Shown piece after piece: positions 44,296-55,587 of a DNA stretch of 64,000 bases. The DNA is from Cololabis saira (Eukaryota; Chordata; Actinopteri; Beloniformes; Belonidae). Location of the stretch: NCBI RefSeq assembly GCF_033807715.1, contig NC_084591.1, forward strand, positions 25,665,090 to 25,729,089. Reading direction: 5' to 3'. A program made the translations under genes and the position numbers. The notes beneath the pieces were generated by a model that was given only the letters and a program-made list of their open reading frames with translations, ran no database searches and was not told the DNA's origin. The first letter of the stretch is position 1. The number at the start of each line of letters is the position of its first letter.

Positions 44296-45857
44296 CGTTT
44301 TAATCTGGCGTGAGTTTTTTCCCTTACTCTTCACTTGAATAGCATTTGTACATCTGTCATGCAGATTTAAGACTGTGGCAGTTATTGATGGGTATAATTG
44401 ACATGCAGTTGCAGTTACAAAACTCAATAAATCAATCTGGAAAATGAATAGTTCTGTCTGAATTTTGCAATTTAGAAGGGAAATGAATGAATAAATATGC
44501 AAGGCAGTCAGGTGTAAAGATCACTGTGACTTTCAAGTGCTAATTTGCAACGTGCCTCATGAATATGCACTGAGTGTGTAGCACAAAGCGATAGAAACAC
44601 CTGCACATCTAGTGCTGCTTCTTCCACATATTAAATGCAGGGAGACTTACTGTCAGAAACGGTTTACAGAAGCTCCCAAATAAGAACACATGGGGAGCTT
44701 ATAGAGCTTACAGCACACACTTTGGGAAGAACTGTGCACAGGCATTATTTTATGCTTTATCTGTTAGAGTGATTGAACAAACAGTATCCAGTAACATAGC
44801 ATATAACCTAATCTGCAACACTTGCAAAGTCTCTATACATGACTAATGATGAAAAGGCTGTTTTTGGATGACTGTTCTGCTCTGCTGGCAGGATGTATTG
44901 TTTTACTGGAATCAGATTGTTCAGTCTTAAGAATAATGTCTCAGTCACATGCAAAACATTCAATAAAAGAAAAAAATCCCTTGCTGTGTACAGAAACGTT
45001 GGGTGGGTGGCTCCATCCTGTGTTGGTACGACCACTAACTTTGCCACACACCGAAGGAAAAATTTGGTTTACCTTGTTATTAGGTATTTAGTATTTTGGT
45101 CTGCTTACTGAAAATTACCATCTTTAGTAACCCTGTAAATGTCATAACACCAGGGAACAAGTTGCTGCAGATGAACCCTCAATTTTAAATCTTCCCATTC
45201 AGATCGACGGCGTGTAGTTTATCTGACTTGAACCCACAATCTATATGTTAGTAATATAAAATAAAGCAAAACCAGATTCAGTTATTCAGCAGAGTTATGT
45301 CATAAACAATAACAGATGACTTCTCGGACAGTGAGTCTCAGAGTGAATGGTCAAATAATGTGACTAATGATGTGTAAAGGGTAGCAACAAGGATATGAGC
45401 AATTCACTGGTTGTTAAAGACGAATGCCTAACCTTCGGTTACACCATCTTTACTGCCTTAGCGGGCTGGCAAGAAAAAGATCTATTCTGACTCACTGGGA
45501 AAAGTATTCAAAGCAATTTATCTTTACGAAACTAAACATTTTTAAGAGCAAAGGAACAATGGTGAAATTCAGTTACAGCAATTTGGATGTTCATACTGCT
45601 GTGAAGCAACAGCCACCCTCATTCAATAGTAAAACGGATCCACTCCTCAGCAGATGTTAATACAATTTATGTACACGTTAACAAGAACATGTGACATATT
45701 ACATCATGTCTTTATTAATTTAAAAAATGTAATCCAAAACTGCAGTCACAATCTAAGATACACCCATTTTTTTTTTCCATATGGAGAGCATGTAGAGCCT
45801 ACAGTACGTGCTAGTGATCAAATGCACTCGGTTCACTGATAACCAGCAACTTTGATG

Positions 45858-45930
45858 ACTTTTTTTTTTTTTTTTTTTTTTTCTTAAATTTTTATCCCCG
45901 ATTTTTTCCAATTTTTTTTTTTTTTTTTTT
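45858..45930. repeat. Two poly(T) tracts
   Basis: Two T runs of more than 20 bases separated by about 30 bases. Confidence 0.9.
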
Positions 45931-45954
45931 ATCACCCAGTGCTCCTACCTAAGT

Positions 45955-46715
45955 CAACCATTCTGGCAAGTTTTACAAAGCCATTGCCAAAAAACAGTGG
46001 AGTCTATGAGAGGTATTGTTTACAAGTGGGAAACATTCAAGGCCCTTGCTCATCCTCCTAGAAGTGGATTTGTTGACCCAGAGGTCAAACCATTTGGAGG
46101 TCAAAAAAAGAAAGCCAAGAGCGAAATCGCATACTCTACAGTCCTCAGTGAGAATGTGTAAATTCTTAATTCAAGACCGATTAGAAGAATACTGATTGTT
46201 TGGATCAGTTTGGGATGAGATCCTTTTCTGTCTCAAAAGAACAAACATGGCTGTATGACTGAGGGTTGTAAAACTGCAAATGGATAACCCACAACACTTA
46301 TTGAGCAATATGCTTTAGACAGCAGTGAATACAGCACAAACACCTGATTTGTTAAGCATTGTGGTGGGGAGGTGATGATTGTTGCGTTTTTCTTGGAAGC
46401 CACAGGACCTTGGTACTTTAAAATTATTGGGTCACTTATGAATTTCTCAATGTTCTGTGGTCAAATGTGAAGACATTTGTCTGACAGCAAAACCTCAGCT
46501 GAAATTAGGTCACGTGACAGGACAATTATCCAAAGTGCACCAGCAAATCTACAACAACACCACTGAAAAAAGGGGACTCAAGATGTTGCATCTCAAATTG
46601 CAGTGGTGAAAGACAAGTACGTTCAGACCTCAACCTGACTGAAATCTTGTGGTGGGACTTTAAGAAGCTGTGTCTAAAATGCCTGCAAATGTCAGTAAGC
46701 TGAGGAAGGGATTTT
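45955..46715 (+). pseudogene. Tc1/mariner transposon relic
   Basis: Broken frames include SDLNLTEILWWDFKKLC near 46625-46680, equivalent to SPDLNPIENLWxDLKxxV of Tc1 transposases. It is preceded by a GCACCAGCAAATCTACAACA block in the position of the DDE loop. Upstream, GGTCAAACCATTTGGAGGTC and TTGTGGTGGGGAGGTGATGA fit the same transposase backbone. Many stops. Confidence 0.6.
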
Positions 46716-46727
46716 AAGTATGGTCAT

Positions 46728-47185
46728 TGTTACGGCTGCCTCTATTAATCCCAGCTGTTTCTTGTTTTCCTTGATGAGACACTGATTGCCGCTGCTTGGA
46801 GGGGATTGGCCCAGGTCCACACACCTTCATCCCTGCCTTCCTCATTGGTTGCAGCCCATCCGATCACAGCGCCAGATCCATATACCCAGGAAATAAAATA
46901 CACCCGTCAACCTTCATCTGGGGGCAGCTGTTTGCTCAGCTACAGTTTGCCTCAAACTTGTGACCTGATGGATTGGTTGGACTTTTTACTAGTGGGTGGA
47001 TGGATGGATGGATAGAACTTTTGTAGCTCTGCTACCTTCTGATTTACTTCTGGCTATGGTTTTGAGTTGACTATTAGAAGTATTTTTGTTTGGTTAAACT
47101 AACAGCCTTTTTGGCTCTGGTTTTTGTTTGAATTAGTTTTGATATCTCTTAAATAAAATGGTTGGATCCTCCACCTTGCCACATG
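46728..47185 (+). mobile_element. Possible solo LTR
   Basis: It begins TGTTACGGCTGCC and ends CCTTGCCACA, with AATAAA at about 47153 and a TTGGATCCTCCACCTTGCC tail typical of fish Gypsy-type LTR ends. No matching 5-bp duplication was found, so this is tentative. Confidence 0.35.
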
Positions 47186-48475
47186 TCTTAAGTGTTGGTG
47201 AACCCCATCATTGCTCCTCCCTGCTCATTGGAGTTTGATTATAGAACTAAGTGGGTGTATTTTTATTTAAACAGCACTTTACACAAATAAAAATCACAAC
47301 GTATTTATCAAAGTTCAGTTTCAGTTTCACAAACTAAAGGCACAACATACTGCTTATTGAGCATCTTTTCTTAATATGAAAAGCTCTGAGTAAATCCCGA
47401 TATATTGTATGTCATGTGTTATTGTTAATCTGAGTTTATATTAACTTAAGTCCAAAACCTGATAAAGCCCACATGTTTTTTTTGTCATATTTTGATACAT
47501 TAAAACATGAATAAGAATACAAAGTAATCATTTCTTGATGTAATGGCCTCGTTTACTTGCATCTCATTAATCAGTACATTTGACAGGTTGTAAACTCTTA
47601 AAAGGGTAGAATTTAAAGTCGAGGTAATGCTTGAGATAATGGATTCAAAACAATGCAATGTAATATCAAGAGTAGATTGTCTGTCTGGGGTGCAGCAATC
47701 ATGTATATTATGTTATTAGAGCACATTCCAGATGTAGATCAAAATGAACAAATTAAGCCAATTATGTGCTGTCTTTCTGTTCCAGAACGAAATGTCAAGA
47801 TGACGATACATGATAACTGATTTTTGTTCCTTTTGGCCTACAGCTTTAGGGTGTTGCATGTTTATGTATACCATAACATTAATACTATGGAGAGTTAAAC
47901 TGAAATGGAGAGTAATATTTATCGTTTTGTTACAATGCAGAGTTCTACTAGAGAAACTGCACCCCACCATTTACATAGCTGTGTAACATTAAAAGTACAA
48001 AAAAAATGAATAAATAAAAATGATTCGGTCTCAGACTGAATGCTCTGCTGAGGGAGATTCACACAGGGCCATCAATTGCCAGAATCTCAGTTTATCTAGT
48101 GATTACACAGTGATTAGATAGAGCATCATGTCCTGCTTCGCACAGGGGTGGTCTGCGGTCCGCTCGGATTCCAACCAATGTGAAAGCAACTAATCTACTT
48201 GAAAGCAGGAATATCAGGATTTTGTGTATGTGTACGTAAGGGTATGTTTGAGATATGAAGAAATGTTTGATGTATATAAATGTGAGTATGTGTGCATGAC
48301 TGTGGTGTGACACAGAAACAGACTAATTTTATAAGGTAACTTGAATCACAGAATATATATTTCCCCTTATTCCAAGATGCTGTTTCTAACTTTCTAAACA
48401 GTTTTGCAGACATCTCCTTAGGATGACAAACCAGGCACACTTTACAGCAGCCATCGCCCACAGCAGGATAGCATT
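47186..48475. other. Unassigned intergenic DNA
   Basis: No gene or defined repeat seen. Confidence 0.4.
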
Positions 48476-48479
48476 GGGT

Positions 48480-48770
48480 CCTGCAAAAACTGCTTTATGA
48501 AATGCTCAACAAAAAGGACAAGACGTCTGTGATGTTTACAAAGCGGCTGAACTCTCCAGATATCAATCTGATAGGATGATGCCAAATGTAGGAAGGAATT
48601 TCACAACCAAAAGGTCCCAGAGGATCTATGGTATTGCAGCCAGACACTTCCACACCTCACATTGAAGAGTTTTGTTTTTATTTATGTATTTATTTTGGCA
48701 ACAAGAGGAAGACTTGCTCAATATTAGGCAGGAGGTAATACAACTATGACTGACTGACTGACTGAGATTG
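48480..48770 (+). mobile_element. Tc1-like 3' end relic
   Basis: CTCCAGATATCAATCTGATA at about 48554 corresponds to SPDxNLI of a Tc1 transposase. GCTCAATATTAGGCAGGAGG followed by TAATACAACTATGACTGACT matches the usual CACAATATTAGGCAGGTGGT...ATGGCTGAT terminus of a fish Tc1 family. A short TGAC repeat closes it. Confidence 0.5.
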
Positions 48771-50478
48771 TTCTCAAATAGTTCTGGTGTATTACAATGG
48801 CTCTAAAGGTATTTGTTTGGTAAGCCTTAAACCCATCCGTGGGGGCTGTTACATTTCTCCTCTAACTGGATCTACATGGATCATTTGCAGTCTACAGAGC
48901 TAGAATACTCTGTCAGTGTTACATGTGAAATATGTGTTAGGTGATATGTGAAAGCAGCTGTTTGGGCTCCACAGCCTGTCTGGACTCCCATCCAGCAGAT
49001 GATGATTATCCCTGTATGTAAATATGTGGCTATTCATTACTCTGAAACGTAATCGCATACATCGACCCCTGCTGAGGAAAACCCTGTGTAGCCCTGCTGC
49101 CAAACCTGAGTGACAATATTTGTTGCTCTGTTTTTTTGTGTAAATTGTTGTGCATTCTTTATATCATGAATTACTTTCCCGCTCCATACGTTTGTCCTCC
49201 CTTCATTCTGATACGAGTTTGACTTGGTTTCATCTGTATCATCTGTATCTGTATCTGAATCTCATTCCAGATCACAGGAGGCTAAAGTCTAATCTGACTT
49301 TCCTTTTTATGACTTTTGTCATTTGCCCCTTCTTGTAAACCATCTGTATTTACATGCATGAAGGCATCTCTTGATTGTAGACAGTGTTTACAAATTGAAG
49401 ACAGACCTAACTTCTCCAGATTATTCTTGACTTCCTGTTGATGTTGCGAAATACTTTTTTTTTTTTTTAATTCAGTGAATATTTAATGTAGCGGTTTCTT
49501 GTGACATTCAAAACACATGCCATGTTCCATGCATATGTTGGGATAAACAAAACCAACTGTGCGTGGATTTATGCATATCGCCATGCACATTTTCAAACAG
49601 CTGTGAGAGAGTGCATGCAAACTCTGTGAGTTGACAGTGCTCAACTATAAAGTAGTAAAACTTGCTTTTATACATCAACATATGTTCAACTAAGTTTCCT
49701 GAAGTCAGGAGGGATTTGAAAAAAATGCTATTCACAGGTTTGAGTGCTTGATTTACCAATGAACAACATAACAAACCACATATAACATCATTTTCCCACA
49801 TGTATTATGCCCTAAAATGATTGCCACAACCTAAATCCAAAGTAAAGTGATGAGTTTTCTTCATTTCTGTTACCTCAAGATGTGAACGTTTACAAAGCGC
49901 ACAGACATCCATTGGCCACATGAAATGAAATGCTCTCATTGGAAAAAAAATGGTGTTGGATGATCATATTAATTAAAAACAAGTCACATTTAAAAAGTTG
50001 TTAAATGATCATGGTTAAACGATTACATGAATTCCCTATAACAATTGCCTGAAGTTGTGAGCGATTGCTTAACAATGGCAGCTTTGGTCCACTGGAAGAC
50101 ATTGAGGAGTTTTGACGGAGTGTGTCTTCAGAGATAACACCTATTGCTAGCCCAGGATGACGACTGGATTATTAGGTGGTTTAGGTTATCAAGAATGATC
50201 CTTCTGGATCTCTGCGCTGAACTGGCTCCAGCATTACAGAAGGAGACTGGGAGAAGTCTTGCCACTTTTTTACATTGACTGCCATGTCGGACCGTTTTTT
50301 TCTTTATTCCAGCTCTGGTGTGATGTTCTGATCCTACTGGTTTATAGCTATATGCCTGATTTCTGCTTCTGCGTGGCAGTGACACATGTAGGGTATGCAC
50401 AGCCCCTATGTTTTCACTGGCATTTTGTCCTATTGTTTGCGTTGCTGTGGAATTCCACCACCAACCGCTAGGTGGTAG
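48771..50478. other. Unassigned intergenic DNA
   Basis: No gene or defined repeat seen. Confidence 0.4.
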
Positions 50479-50479
50479 T

Positions 50480-50971
50480 TAGGGATGGGAATTGATAAGA
50501 TTTTTACTATTCCAATTCCATTTTCGATTCTGCTTAACGATTCGGTTCTTTATCGATTCCCTTATCCATTGTCATTTGGAAAAAGAGGACAACAATGAGG
50601 CAAAGGTGCTAATATGATAGGCGGTTTTTGTTAGCTGCTCTATTATTAGCCAAGGACATGCTAATGTTGCTGCTGCTCCTGCTGCTGGGTTGAGAATTAC
50701 TGACGTTAGTCTGGAGCGGATAGACAACACGACATTCATTGATTGTTTCCTGCTGTGTGGGCAAATGTTTTTGCATGTTGGTAGTATTTCCTCCTTATGA
50801 TGAAATATTCACTTGGCAAGTATTGCAAGTTGCCCCTGTTGTCATCTTTTTTACTGAAATGTAACCAGACTTTCGAGCGTTTGTATCACTTGGACGCCAT
50901 ATTTTCAATAGAAAATTGAAACACTGGGAGTCTGTTCTGAACAAGAACCGGTTTCCGATTCCAATCCCTAC
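50480..50971 (-). mobile_element. hAT element remnant with BED zinc-finger fragment
   Basis: The left end TAGGGATGGGAATTG and the right end CCGATTCCAATCCCTA are inverted ends of a very common fish hAT family; GATTCGGTTCTTTATCGATT-type subterminal repeats lie inside. On the minus strand (about 50898 down to 50730) the reading SGYISVKKMTTGATCNTCQV, then a stop, then GGNTTNMQKHLPTQQE is a BED finger (CxxC, and a broken HxxxH side). The flanks GTGGTAGT and CTGGTACA are only partly alike, so the duplication has decayed or the ends are off. Confidence 0.65.
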
Positions 50972-51156
50972 TGGTACAGTATATGGTTTTTTCTTCTGCA
51001 CTGTAGCGTGCAATGCCAGTTTCTTTTATTCATGCCCTGTATTTAGCTCAGACCTAGCAATGGTGCAAATAGGGTATCTGTTTATTTTTTAGTTGGAGCT
51101 GATAAATGTTGACCATCAGTCCTTTTTAATTGTAGCAAACCATCGCTCAACCCAAC

Positions 51157-51785
51157 TTAAAGGAGACCTATTATGAAAAACCCACTTTCTCTTGCTTTTA
51201 CATATATAAAGTGGTCTCCCCTCAGCCTGCCAACTCAGAGAAGGAGGAAAGCAACCAAATTCTGCAGTGTCTGTACAGCCGCCCAGATGAGGCGTCCAGT
51301 GTGATGTGGATCTACGAGCCGTTCAGATTCTGCTCCCGTCGTCACGTAACGATGGGAGCGATTTACATCGGTTGGCCTCCGATGCGTGAAACCACGCCCA
51401 CAACTAACTCTGGCCGGAACAACAACAACTAACTCCGCCGGCCGGAGCTTCTGCCATTTTTTCGTAGCAGTGTATCGTGATGGCATCTGTTCGAGCTAGA
51501 CATGCGAATTGCTGTGTTGTTGGTTGTAAAAACCAACACTTTGTGCCTTCCCCTGCTACGCGTCATTCAGGCAGCCAATCAGCACAGTGCCTCATTATCA
51601 TAACCTCCCCACCCACTCAGAATCCCACATAGATAATGAGGTTAGAGACTGGGATGCTGCAGACATGGCTCAGAGGCTGAATTTCTCATTTATTTACTGT
51701 AGCAAAAAAAAATCAAAAGCTTGTTTTTAAGACATTCAATGCCTGTTTAAAATAGGTATTAGATGGCATAATAGGTCTCCTTTAA
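51157..51785. mobile_element. TTAA-flanked TIR transposon, copy 2 (Kolobok-like)
   Basis: TTAAAGGAGACCTATTATG at left and CATAATAGGTCTCCTTTAA at right form an almost perfect inverted repeat with TTAA on both sides. It shares its left 250 bases with the right part of copy 1 in reverse orientation. It contains a short THAP-like frame at 51480-51632. TTAA targets together with a THAP domain point to the Kolobok superfamily rather than piggyBac; this is an inference. Confidence 0.78.
51480..51632 (+). pseudogene. Truncated THAP-like zinc-finger frame in the TTAA element
   Basis: ATG at 51480 opens 50 codons: MASVRARHANCCVVGCKNQH, then FVPSPATRHSGSQSAQC and a stop at 51630-51632. The C-x4-C spacing with CxVxGCxNxH is how THAP domains begin. 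The later conserved Pro, Trp, Phe and the CxxH pair are absent, so only the first zinc ligands remain. Probably the 5' end of a transposase gene joined to the element's 3' end by deletion. Confidence 0.5.
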
Positions 51786-53240
51786 AAAAACGTTGAGGAA
51801 GATATAGTGTAAAAAATTTAAAAAGAAAAGTCAAAATCTACCAATCTTGTGGCAACGACCAATCTAATGTCCAGATTGTGGCTCATGTGGAAGGATTCGT
51901 TGCAGTTCCTTGACTGACTGCTATAGACCGGCTCCAAAAGTGAATCAATCTCTAATGGCTCCCATGTTAAAATGTTCAACATTAGAGCAAAATGCTGAAT
52001 TCCCTGTCAGTTGGGAAGTAGCAAAGGAATATGTTTAGGAATGATCGTACGCACAGATTCATGTATCTGATGCAAACATTTGAATATGTACTTTTCCAGA
52101 TTTAGGCTTAGGCCATCTTTTAATGTGAAAGCTGTACAATTCTTTGTAGATGAAGGCCCTTGGTGATTTTCAGACTCTCAGCTACTATTTTTCAAAATAA
52201 AAAAAAAAGAATTGAGCCCTCATAATTAAATGCCAATATTTCTTCCAGTTTTGCTTTTTATAGATACCATGTCAACTTAATAATTTGATTTAATTTAAAG
52301 CCTGTTTTGCACTCTTTTGCAATTAAAATTAAAATCATTAAATTAATTTAACCAGATGGTGCTGAGAAACATGACCTAAACACACACTCAGAACATCATG
52401 TTGGCAGTATAAAGGTCAGATCACCAATGTGAGTGTAATACGCTATCTAAGATGATAAATATCTGTACATTATTCTGAGGCTTTGTCATTCAATAATTGA
52501 CGAATAAAGTGGACAGACTAAAAATTACCCCTTTTGAGACCATAGCTAGAGAAATCACAGGCAAACAAACTGCAGTCATTAAACAGAGATATAATCAGCA
52601 AAATGTAATCCTTTGAGATTGTTCTTAAATCCACTGTAAACAGATACGCCACTAGACATTTTTCTTGGTTCACTCCTTGGTATTTTATCTATGACTTCCA
52701 TATTTCAAAGTGATACGAGCATAACTTAGATAACTTACAGGATGTTGTACTAATTTAAAGGTGATAAGACATGTCTCGAGCAAAGATGGTGCTGTAAATT
52801 CCTTTTATTTCAGTCAGACAACTCAGGCGGTAAGTTTGAAACACTTTAATTGTAACACATATTTGGCTTTGGCATTTAGGCTCCATTCAAGCATAGTTTA
52901 GCAGGCTTAAACATAAATACCTCTTTTGAATTGGAGGTGGAAGCCGGGGTGTAGGTGGGATTGACAGCGAGCTTTGTAGGTGAGACATCCGAAGGCGTCT
53001 AAGAAGCATACTTGTTGCTTCCTAAATAGGTCAAAAAACAAATGAAGTAATTGGAACAAACCCTTCAGAGAGGTAAATAAATAGGCGCACGCACTGCGGA
53101 GATTGCCTGCCTGAAATAACTATTAGGCTGCGTATCATTTGGATCATCAAAATCTCTTTATAGGCATTTAGTTTTTACTTATCTATTGAACTAAGATTCT
53201 AATGTAACAATAGCGATAAGTTTTAGAAAAACTACCTTTC
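51786..53240. other. Unassigned intergenic DNA
   Basis: No gene or defined repeat seen. Confidence 0.4.
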
Positions 53241-53244
53241 ACAA

Positions 53245-53294
53245 AAAGAATCATCCTCATGGAGTTATTGTTAACTCCAGGAGGATGATTCTTT
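53245..53294. repeat. Tight inverted repeat (23-bp arms, 4-base loop)
   Basis: 53245-53267 and 53272-53294 are reverse complements with a single mismatch (22 of 23). The loop is TTGT. No flanking TIRs or duplications recognised. Confidence 0.9.
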
Positions 53295-55555
53295 CTCTCA
53301 GAACTACATTTTCCTCCAGGCTTGTTACCTGATCTGCTCCTCCTGCTGTATGTAGCTTAAAATCATGGTCTCCATGGGTATAGCCCACACCAAACCATTT
53401 TTCATCTTTTGTTAAACAACAACAACAAACTCTGCTGTAATGTCTGCCTGCTGTGCTGAACTTACCACACCGCTCCGCTACATGTGATGAGCACATTAGT
53501 CACAATTAAACTAAAGTGTTTTCTCTTTTCTCTCCACATCCTCCCTGCATTTTTCTTTTTCTTCTCCTTTTATCCAGACCTCCCTCTCCTGTCTGCTATT
53601 TGTTTTCCCCTCATCCTCCCAGCAAAACTTTGCCTCATTTAATGTTTATCTGGCTTATCTCAAGGGAGGTGAAGTTTACGTGAATTTAGTCACAACCGCG
53701 GGCGTTGAAGTATTTTTTTTTTCCCTTTTCGACTAAGAAAACAGCAGGATACTTCAAAGGTATTGGCAGTGTCTCTACTGCAGATTCATGGCGGTTTGTG
53801 TTTGTAAGACTAGTGTACATCTGCAAGTCTTTTGTAAAGCATCACAAGTCAATACACCAAAAGAATACAGCAAACATTCTGTGTTGTTTTCCACCGATTC
53901 CCCAACGCCCCTTGTACATATGTGACTTTACTTTACTAAATTTATATACTATGCTTATCGTATTCCCTTTTGCACCTTTTCCTTTTCCACCTTTTCCAGA
54001 GCTAAAAGGAATGTTCGAATATTGTATGAAGCATTGTATGAAACAGAATTATTAATTTTTACTCATTTTAGTCCCATTGTCTTGCATAGATCTTGAGGAC
54101 TGAGAAATTACAGTAAAGCACACTCCCTCCAGCTTTAAAACTGCCTGTACTGTATATATTTCCTACGTTCTACGCAGTGGGTGGAGATTGACCTCCCTCT
54201 TTACAAATGCTACATGATACATTTTGTGGAATTCTTTACCGGATTCTTAAAACAGATAAATAGACTGAATATATACAACAATTTATACAGCTCACAGTTA
54301 ATTCCTGAAATGTGAAGAAAACAATAAATCTCATGGTCTGCAGCTTGTTTGAAAGCACAACAAACCCGCGTTCCAGTTTGCTGCTGTGTCCGCCAGCTTC
54401 CTTCCTGTCCCTGACCTCCTAGGTCATGTCAGTATAACGAGCCCACTCTCCAGTTTCTCAGACTCCCCCGTGCTGCTTGTCACTGTGTATCTTGCAAACT
54501 CACACAGCTTCAGCTTAGTTCAGCTTATGTTACTTTTAAAAATGACCTCTTGAGAGTGAGTATTTCCACCTGCCCATACGCACAAGGACAAAAACAGGTA
54601 TGACAGTGAGTTATGGGGAATGAGAAACAGGCGTGGCTGCAGAAATATCACTGATTATGATCTATGAAAACACACACCTCAGCGTTTAGCCGAAGCTCTG
54701 TTCTAAGACGTCCATAAACCAATGTCTCAAAGACAATTACAGTGCACTTTGCAGTAGAAAAATGTTTATGGTCCTGTGGTTGATGGGATTTGCTCTACAA
54801 ATTCTCATCTAGTAGAGTATATGCTTCCCTGTGAAAGCGTAACAATCTCATTTGAATGATTATTGGCGAGTTTATCAACCGTATTGAGGACCATGATACC
54901 TTTCGGGTAGCACATTATGGTGATTTCTCTTTTCTCTCCTCATCCTTTTGCTGAATATAATAATGTTCATCTGGAAGAAATGTCTTTTTAACACCCCAAA
55001 GTCGACATTGAAAAGGATCAGATCAACAAAGTTACAGTATATATGTGTGGGCTGTAAGTAAGTTCTCCTGAAAGCCTCTTTTAATTTAACCCATAATCAA
55101 ATTTAATGCACAGCCGCAAATGTAGAGTTGTGAAACTAATCTGAAAGAAAAGCATTTGAAAAAAAAGCCGGTGGCTGTGACTCATGTTAAAATGTTAGCA
55201 AGCAGCCTGAGGGGAAGATGTGTGATCGCAGCGCTTGCTCCTGTCGGATTTAATTCTATGTAATTTATAGCAAGCGTGATCTATTTTTTCGAGGATACAA
55301 CCAATAATTTATTCCATGATTTGAATTTTTTTCATTGAAAATTAATATTCTGGCCCTTACATTTATATTGTTATTACTGTATTCAGATTTTTTATTCTGC
55401 AAACAGCAAATACGCTCTAACACAAAAAAAGGTTGTTGTTAAAAATTATATCTGCGCATATTTATTCAAATTGTTAATCTGTCCACTGTTACATTTGCTA
55501 CTTATACAAATTAAACATCTCTTTGCTGCTTGTAGTTCCTTTGTAAGAAAAAAAT

Positions 55556-55587
<32 letters not shown>

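Noticed and set aside
53257..53496. 79-codon minus-strand frame
   Set aside because: No domain recognised, and its start overlaps the hairpin at 53245-53294.
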